Of a stretch of 64,000 nt of DNA, positions 57,322-64,000 are shown piece by piece. The notes below the pieces were generated by a model that was not told the origin of the DNA, made no database searches, and saw only the letters and a list, made by a program, of their open reading frames with translations. Each line of letters begins with the position of its first letter. Within the stretch, counting starts at the first letter, position 1. This stretch comes from Mactromeris polynyma (Eukaryota; Mollusca; Bivalvia; Venerida; Mactridae), in contig JASFXZ010000044.1 of NCBI GenBank assembly GCA_032209605.1, positions 744,001 to 808,000 on the forward strand, given 5' to 3'. Made by a program: the position numbers and the translations under genes.

Positions 57322-58900
57322 CAGTGCATTTAGACACACTTGATACAAATGGTGCACATCTATCTTAGTTGTATTCAGAATTTTGAAAAAGATGTCATAG
57401 ATATTCTGGTTGAAAAGTTAACGGTAAGCTCTTCTGGTCAGTTTCTACCTGTCCTTGATCGAAGAAATCCATTGTGTTCTGCATAATCTCAATGTGGCTA
57501 AAATTAAAGAACTATTTGTTGATTATCTGCCTAGGTACCCAGCTAAAATGCTGAGATACAAACATTTTAGTTGACCTTATGCAGGAATTTTTGTAACCTA
57601 GCACAAGAGAAATATGTTTAATCAATTACTTACTTGTGATATCTATGTAAGAGGAATGACTTATCTTACTTCATGTTAAGTGAAATCTGTATTTGTTGTG
57701 TCCATTCTGTCATTTTGATTTACCATTTCCTTTTGTTGCAGCTTTTTGTAAGTGAAAACAATTATATGTATCAAAGGGAACTTACTCTGTGAGTAATTTC
57801 AGATTTTGCAATAATTGAGTTACCTCCCTTTTACTTATTTCACCATCATTTTCTTTTTAATAATATTCATGTACATGTATATTGTTTGCCTTTCATATTT
57901 CTATGCAATCTTTATGAATCTTTATCCTGTTGCCATTTCAATTGTGAATTTATTTTCAATAAATATATCTGTATCTTCTAGTAATTAGTTAATTATTTAT
58001 TTATTCCAGTCATAGATAAAAGTACATTCAGACAGTAAATTTTGAACTTAAAGAGAGCTGGACTGGATTTCTTTCGTGCTATATACCCACTTTGTTGCAG
58101 TTGTATCTAGAAAAAAATCTAAAAATCGACTGGCCGACCCAAGCACAATTTGTGGGTCTGCTTTTTTACTTCAAACAAACAAATCACTAAGGACTACCTA
58201 AGTAGAAGAAGATGGTTTGCAGTGGTATGGACATGGTTTTCTTTTCATCTTCTTGATTTTCATCCAGAATTTCGGTAGTCGGCACATTCTTTGTGAAGGG
58301 AGACGACTGCGTAGATTATTGTCCTTTTTTTAATTGTCTCCCTTTATTCACTTGGAAAAAAATCCGTGTATTACGAACGGAATAACGATATTCAGAGTTC
58401 TTAATTGTGTGCCTAGCAACGGGGTTACCAAACAGCCAGACATTTCACTAATTTGGCGTAAGATTTCTCTTCCGACCCGGACACCAGGAAATGTGTGCGC
58501 CCGGATTGTTGTCGTATCCCGAAATATCATGATTAGGTGTCTGCAGCGTGAGATTTTCGTTCATCAACAAATGTGCTGCGGATTCCAATTGGAAATATAT
58601 TTCTTGGCCATGGAACATCACTGCCAACATTCGTCCAAAAACAAAAAACGGCACAAAATCCAACATCCAGTTGGTAAATAAGGTACCGAAAGAACACTGA
58701 GATAATTATTGATAGAGCAATGTCTAGTCTAACCTTGGAGCCGTATTGGGACAAAGTCTCGCAATTCCTCGAAAATTGTCCACATTTCAAAAGATCAGGA
58801 ATGTAAGCCTGGAAATGTACTCAGACAGGTTCGACATCATGATGTAGCAAGATTGTTTATAAAGTTTAAACTGATTTTTTTTACATCGATTGCGAAACAA
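57322..58900. other. intergenic DNA, no gene recognised
   Basis: The plus frame at 58334-58681 (115 codons) and its antisense partners have no recognisable domain or splice context. Nothing else is supported. Confidence 0.5.
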
Positions 58901-58902
58901 GT

Positions 58903-59085
58903 TCTTACAGCTTACGCTAATCACTCTCGATGACTGCTTCATGGCTACCTACCAGTACCTACTCGCGTCAAATTCAGGGATTGTGAAGTTCGTGTCCAAA
59001 CCCTGCTCATCGCGGGGCTCGAACTCACGACTTTCGGATCAGGAGTCAGGCGCTCTACCCGTCTACCACTGCACCTCCCTTAAAG
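58903..59085 (-). repeat. tRNA-derived SINE (minus strand) with conserved core
   Basis: On the minus strand GTAGACGGGTAGAGCGCCTG (A box/D arm) and GTGAGTTCGAGCCCCGC (B box) are well kept. The 3' core GCAGTCATCGAGAGTGATT matches GCGGTTGTCGAGAGTGATT at 61866-61884. Confidence 0.85.
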
Positions 59086-60467
59086 ATTGTTGTGTGTGTT
59101 GTATGTAATTACAACGCAAAAATGCAACATAGTCAAACGCACAAATTATCGTTATATTGCGCGAAACATACAAAACAATACAATCTATCAAGATCTTTCA
59201 ACAATGGCTCCTGGTCATCCGATACCCCCCCCCCCCAACAACAACAACAACCATACCTAAGAATAGGAATCAGTCGATAGATATCAGATGTCCCTAGACG
59301 ACAATATATATAACTCTTGTCTCAAAGAATTTCGTATTCATTACGTTAATAACAGTTGCAGTATGAGGAACTTTCTAGAAAATGATTACTTGATCACGTG
59401 GTTTGGTTCTGGCGCAGTTACTGATTGTGTAGCAGACGATAGATAATACAATGTATGAGAATATTCCAGAAACACTGACTGATTCTTGTCAGACTTTATT
59501 ATCTCTAATTGTGTGTCGACTCTGCCTGATGTATTGTTATTATTGAACCAAATTGCCAGAATTAGTTGTAGTGAAATAAGCGACACAAACATATCGAGCT
59601 GGATCACGCCATTCCGTCGAAAAGCCTAGTTCCACGATGTTTTAATAGGAAACATTGTTAAATCTAAGAAAATTTGGGCGCAGGTTCCTTGCTCGTCTCA
59701 ACGTAAAAGTCAGTACTGGTTCCCTTAATTTGGCTTAAAGATGTATTTTGCTCATCGGAATGTAAAAGTTTTGAATGGGCTTTATCCAGTATTGTTGTTA
59801 CACTGGCTAAACGTCTTTCATAAGAACCATTTCAATGTATCATCGCTTCAAGAAATCATGTTTATCGTATTACTAACAGACAAACGTGGCGTTTCTACAA
59901 GCTGTGTACGTACGTTACACGATTCAGCTGTTGCAATTGTTCATATTAAAGGTTAGAGGTCAACAACACTGGATGAAGTCAGTTCAAATATTTTACGTTC
60001 CAATGGTACATCTATAAAGAAAACAATGGGTACAATCTGCTGACTTCTAAACTTGAGATTTGTAGAGAAAACGCAAACGTCGGCATTATTCTGTTTACTA
60101 CGTAAAATTGGCCCATGTCTAACAACCGTACTGACAGACAGACTTTCCAACCGAGGTGTATTTCAGTTTTTGACACTGGGGATATCTAGGACTAAGGTGT
60201 TAAGCTGTTTTTAAATAAAGAACCTTGTTATTTTCGGTTTAATTTATATACAACGAATTCCAAGGCTTGCAAAGTGAACGCAGCAGTTAGCATACCTCGG
60301 GTCCTTTTCGTTTTACGACAGAATATGTAGGCTACGGAAGGACCAGATGTTTGCTGATTGAAACACTATTCAGCTAAGTCAAATTAACACCACATTGGAA
60401 TCCCGTTTTATAAGTGTGTTCACAAAATGTGTTCCATGTATAAAAACCAACCGGAAACTTCCCGTGT
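59086..60467. other. intergenic DNA with one homopolymer
   Basis: A poly-C run followed by (AAC)n lies near 59226-59250. No gene is recognised. Confidence 0.5.
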
Positions 60468-61240
60468 GAGTCATACTCATACACTAGACATATATAACAT
60501 ACTCATACACTAGACATATATAACATACTCATACACTAGACATATATAACATACTCATACACTAGACATATATAACATACTCATACACTAGACATATATA
60601 ACATACTCATACACTAGACATATATGACATACTCATACCCTAGACATATATAACATACCCATACACTAGACATATATAACATACTCATACACTAGACATA
60701 TATAACATACTCATACACTAGACATATATAACATACTCATACACTAGACATATATAACATACTCATACACTAGACATATATAACATACCCATACACTAGA
60801 CATATATAACATACTCATACACTAGACATATATAACATATCCATACACTAGACATATATAACATACTCATATACTAGACATATATAACATACTCATACAC
60901 TAGACATATATAACATACTCATACACTAGACATATATAACATACCCATACACTAGACATATATAACATACCCATACACTAGACATATATAACATACTCAT
61001 ACACTAGACATATATAACATACTCATACACTAGACATATATAACATACTCATACACTAGACATATATAACATACTCATACACTAGACATATATAACATAC
61101 TCATACACTAGACATATACGTATAACATACTAATACACTAGACATATACATATATAACATACTCATACACTAGACATATATAACATACTCATACACTAGT
61201 CATATATAACATACTCATACACTAGACATATATAACATGT
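60468..61240. repeat. 26-bp satellite, about 29 copies
   Basis: Units of ATACTCATACACTAGACATA plus TATAAC, highly uniform, with scattered CCC or TAT variants and one interruption near 61119-61150. Directly repeated without spacers. Confidence 0.97.
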
Positions 61241-61427
61241 CTTGAATGATTTCTAGTTTTTCATTATGCGTAATCTAATTACCATCGTAATTAATCTAAT
61301 AATTGCATTCACTCTAACCGCTGTCAACATTTGCCAATGATTAGTGATACATACTTCTAGTAATTAACTGAATGTAACGACCACTGACAATTTATTAATG
61401 TCGAATGAATTTGCTTCGCAAAACAAA

Positions 61428-61605
61428 TACAGTCGGATCTTGTTTATTCGATAACCTTCCATCCGAATACTAGGTAACATCCGAAATATCAGGACCCGAT
61501 GTATCTTCTTATGCACGTCGAATTGAAATGGGCTATTCGAAACCGAGTATCATTAAAAATAATATTTCGGACCCGATGAATTCGAACAAACGAGGTCCGG
61601 CTGTG
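61428..61605. mobile_element. pogo-like MITE, CAGTCGAAC family (copy 3)
   Basis: TACAGTCGGATCTTGTTTAT at the left; GAACAAACGAGGTCCGGCTG plus TGA at the right. The interior CGAATTGAAATGGGCTATTC is shared with 16925-17111. Confidence 0.85.
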
Positions 61606-61737
61606 AGATAATTGAACACATTTGAATAATATAATAGTTCAATTGATCATGTTGATATTACACGGGTTCAATATATAAAAGTTGGGTATCTTCTAGCATG
61701 TCTGGCGATTGGATAATTATGGTTTAATCGTCACGTG

Positions 61738-61935
61738 ATGCATAGTGGTTTAGGGGTAGAGCGTCTGGCTTCTGATCCGAACGTCGTGAGTTCGAATTCT
61801 GCTATAAGCGAGATTTTGTTGTGGTCTTCACAAACCATTAATAAGCATGACTACTTACCCACAAAGCGGTTGTCGAGAGTGATTTATACAAGAAGTGATA
61901 ACTCGATGAAAAATAAATGTGACTGGACTGGACTG
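61738..61935 (+). repeat. tRNA-derived SINE (plus strand) with conserved core
   Basis: GGTTTAGGGGTAGAGCGTCT (A box) and GTGAGTTCGAATTCTGC (B box). The tRNA-like head fails to close an acceptor stem, so it is not a tRNA gene. The core GTCGAGAGTGATT is shared with 58903-59085. The tail is an imperfect TGACTGGACTGGACTGGA repeat. Confidence 0.85.
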
Positions 61936-62852
61936 GAATTTAACTATTAGTAACTATTGTCAGCATATGCATGTTGAATCTCGAGAGAGACTGTATTATG
62001 TCTTCTTCTCAAGTAAGCGAGATGGTAAGTATACTGTATGCATATGCAACAGAACATCTTTGAATAAAGACCACTTCGGGTACAGAAACAGATTTACTTG
62101 GATTTTGCACATCAAATACTCAAATACAACTTGTTTGGAATGACAACTAGAGTATGTTTTTCTCCAAAATGTGTTCAGTGTGAATTCAAGTTGTTTACTG
62201 TGAGCCAACATGAAACATATGTTTGTTTAGCATAACCCTATCTACCCCAGAAAATGGCCCCTACTCAAAACATTCGTTAAGGGATCTGTGTTGGAAATAT
62301 TTTGAGCAGCATATTGATAGTTATCACTATTTTAACCATACACAATACAAAAAATGCCTACCTACCCACGTTAAAATTGCTGGATAGGGTTATGACAAAA
62401 ACATTTAACGGATGGTCTGACTGACACAGCTGCCTTAACTTCTAAACTTTCCTTTACATGGCTGACACAACTGCTTTAAATCTTTAAATTAATTGTATAA
62501 GTATATGACTAAAGCGCATGCTTTAAACACCTGCTTTAGCTCCTTGCTTATGGCTAAAACATTCAATACCATTAACTACAAACATAATAAGAACTCATAC
62601 AACTAATAATTTATAATATTCATATTTAATATTCTAAGGCTATAGCACAAAACAGTAAATAGATAGTTAAATGTTGATAAAAAGAAATTCATATAAATAG
62701 TCAGAAAATGTTCACATCAAGTAGATCTACTCGTATTTGCAATGAAACAGAAAATAGAAAATGTCCGTCTTTTAAACATTACCTATGTATTACTTCACGT
62801 CTCCCGTCTTTTACACAAGATAGTGTCGTAACATAAGACTGCACTTAATATA
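61936..62852. other. intergenic DNA, no gene recognised
   Basis: AT-rich; no exon, RNA or repeat is supported apart from weak direct words (CTGACACAGCTGC, CTGACACAACTGC near 62421-62472). Confidence 0.5.
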
Positions 62853-63252
62853 TACTGGTCAAAAGATCTAACCCGGCCATTTTGTATTTTGAAAATCTTC
62901 ATAACATTATGACAAAGTGATCTGAAACGATGAACGTGACTTTGGTTTATATTGACTTATTTTTCGATAATTCAAATCATTCGAATCATAAATGGTACAC
63001 AGTAAAACCTCAATAATGCGACCACACTCGGGACTCTTGGAAACTGGTCTTATTATCGAGGTCGCATTACTGAGGTTGAATCAAGAATTAAAAAAAAGTG
63101 AAAATGGACTTGAACATTATGGGGTGGTCTTATAATTGAGGTGGTCTTTACGTGAGGTTTTTACTGTCGCTTACTACAATCAAAATCAACAAAAGATGTA
63201 TCCAGCAGAAACTATGCTACATAATACTGGCGGGTTGCATTTTTGACCAGTA
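62853..63252. mobile_element. TACTGGTCAA MITE containing a nested MITE
   Basis: Ends TACTGGTCAAAAGATCTA and GCATTTTTGACCAGTA are inverted with TA at each end. The interior shares AAGATGTATCCAG and ATACTGGCGGG with 51439-51643 but is about 195 bases longer; an AAGACCACCTC-family MITE of 169 bases accounts for most of that. Confidence 0.85.
62999..63167. mobile_element. AAGACCACCTC-family MITE (copy 9, nested)
   Basis: Starts ACAGTAAAACCTCAATAATG, ends CGTGAGGTTTTTACTGT, with the interior GGAAACTGGTCTTATTATCG. The cleanest full-length copy in the window. Confidence 0.9.
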
Positions 63253-64000
63253 TATAATAATATCATCCACTATATTATAACATTTCTTAAAATATCTTTG
63301 TTTCCAATAGACCATGGAATACATATCGACCAGAAAAGCTAATTAATGAAACAGCCGTATGAGGTATTTTCCTTTTCGTTTGTAAAATCGAAAAATAGAA
63401 ATATCTTAGATATCGATGTATAGGCCTATATCGAAATAATGTTGGGATAACGATATTATCAATATTATAAATGTAGAAGTCAAAATATATTTTAGCGCAT
63501 CAGTTGGTTAAAAAACACTCTCAAATTTACCAATTAAATTGTAATCAAACAATTAAAATAAAATTAAGAAACAAACAAATATTATTTTTAATAAAATTAA
63601 GACTTTGTTTGGAAACAAATATATTTTACGGATGGCCTGGTATAAATTATGCATTTCCTGGTATCATATAATGGCTTGTTAGTGCAAAACGACGCCCAAT
63701 TAAGCACTTAACATCTTAATTGGACTGCAAAACATTTAGTAACATACCACAGAAAATAACTTAACAGCGCTTGAATTCAGCTGATGTTACAATATAAAGA
63801 CGCGACATTTAACAATAAAGCATGTTTTTGTACTGTGCACGTATAAGAGTCACTTTAGTTCTTGAGAAAATTATTTAGCTTTGATTGATGTATTCACTGG
63901 AAATAATTGTTTATACTTTAATACAGCAACCAGAGAAATTAATAGAATCTACATATGTTTAGAGTTATATAGTCAATGAAAATTGCTATAACAATACAAA
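63253..64000. other. intergenic DNA to window end, nothing recognised
   Basis: AT-rich DNA with no supported gene or repeat. Confidence 0.5.

Noticed and set aside
58334..58790. Open frames of 60-115 codons on both strands
   Set aside because: No recognisable domain, no splice context, and they overlap each other antisense. Kept out for lack of support.
60468..61240. Possible CRISPR array
   Set aside because: Units are directly contiguous with no spacers, and the setting is a eukaryotic nuclear genome. The same applies to the 35-bp and 21-bp arrays.
61738..61825. Possible tRNA gene (also 58990-59085 and 15840-15897)
   Set aside because: Pol III boxes are good but acceptor and anticodon stems do not close, and conserved SINE bodies follow.
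61993..62031. Possible mini first exon (MSSSQVSEM followed by GTAAGT)
   Set aside because: A good donor alone is weak evidence. No downstream exon in frame is recognised before the window ends.

Overview
The window is nuclear DNA of an animal, AT-rich and intron-rich, with GT..AG introns, tRNA-derived SINEs, many short DNA transposons and short-unit satellites. The two host genes and the repeat style fit a mollusc, most likely a bivalve; this assignment is inference. All exon joins below were read by hand from splice signals, reading frame and family resemblance, with no transcript evidence.

Layout. (1) About 1-4330 is repeat-rich. It holds a pogo/Tigger-type transposon on the minus strand (transposase 3258-1492, broken by one in-frame stop and carrying a C-terminal PHD-like finger), a 34-bp minisatellite, a 21-bp array of CpG-rich palindromes and a 146-bp hAT-type MITE with an 8-bp target duplication. 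(2) 4805-15569 (+) is a seven-exon gene for a 616-residue opioid-growth-factor-receptor-like protein (OGFr_N domain plus a long acidic tail). (3) 15570-20972 is intergenic DNA with SINE, MITE and satellite copies. (4) 20973-51353 (+) is an eleven-exon gene for an 846-residue type I membrane protein: signal peptide, IL-17-receptor-like ectodomain, Thr/Pro stalk, one membrane segment and a SEFIR domain with a long cytoplasmic tail. Its introns carry most of the window's mobile DNA, including an internally deleted hAT element with intact ends and target duplication. (5) 51354-64000 is the 3' UTR region followed by gene-poor DNA with MITEs, two SINEs sharing a core and a 26-bp satellite.

The two host genes lie head to tail and show no sign of working together. 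The OGFR-like protein is expected to be a nuclear or perinuclear regulator. The other is a cytokine receptor that would signal through SEFIR-SEFIR contacts with an Act1/CIKS-type adaptor.

The most notable observations are: a 229-bp identical inverted duplication that flanks exon 3 of the IL-17-receptor-like gene and includes the exon 4 splice acceptor; tandem arrays that appear to have grown inside or out of MITE-like elements; nested MITEs with an unfilled paralogue; and a set of short palindromic or terminal-inverted-repeat families present in two to nine copies. I found no rRNA genes, true tRNA genes, CRISPR arrays or bacterial-type operons.
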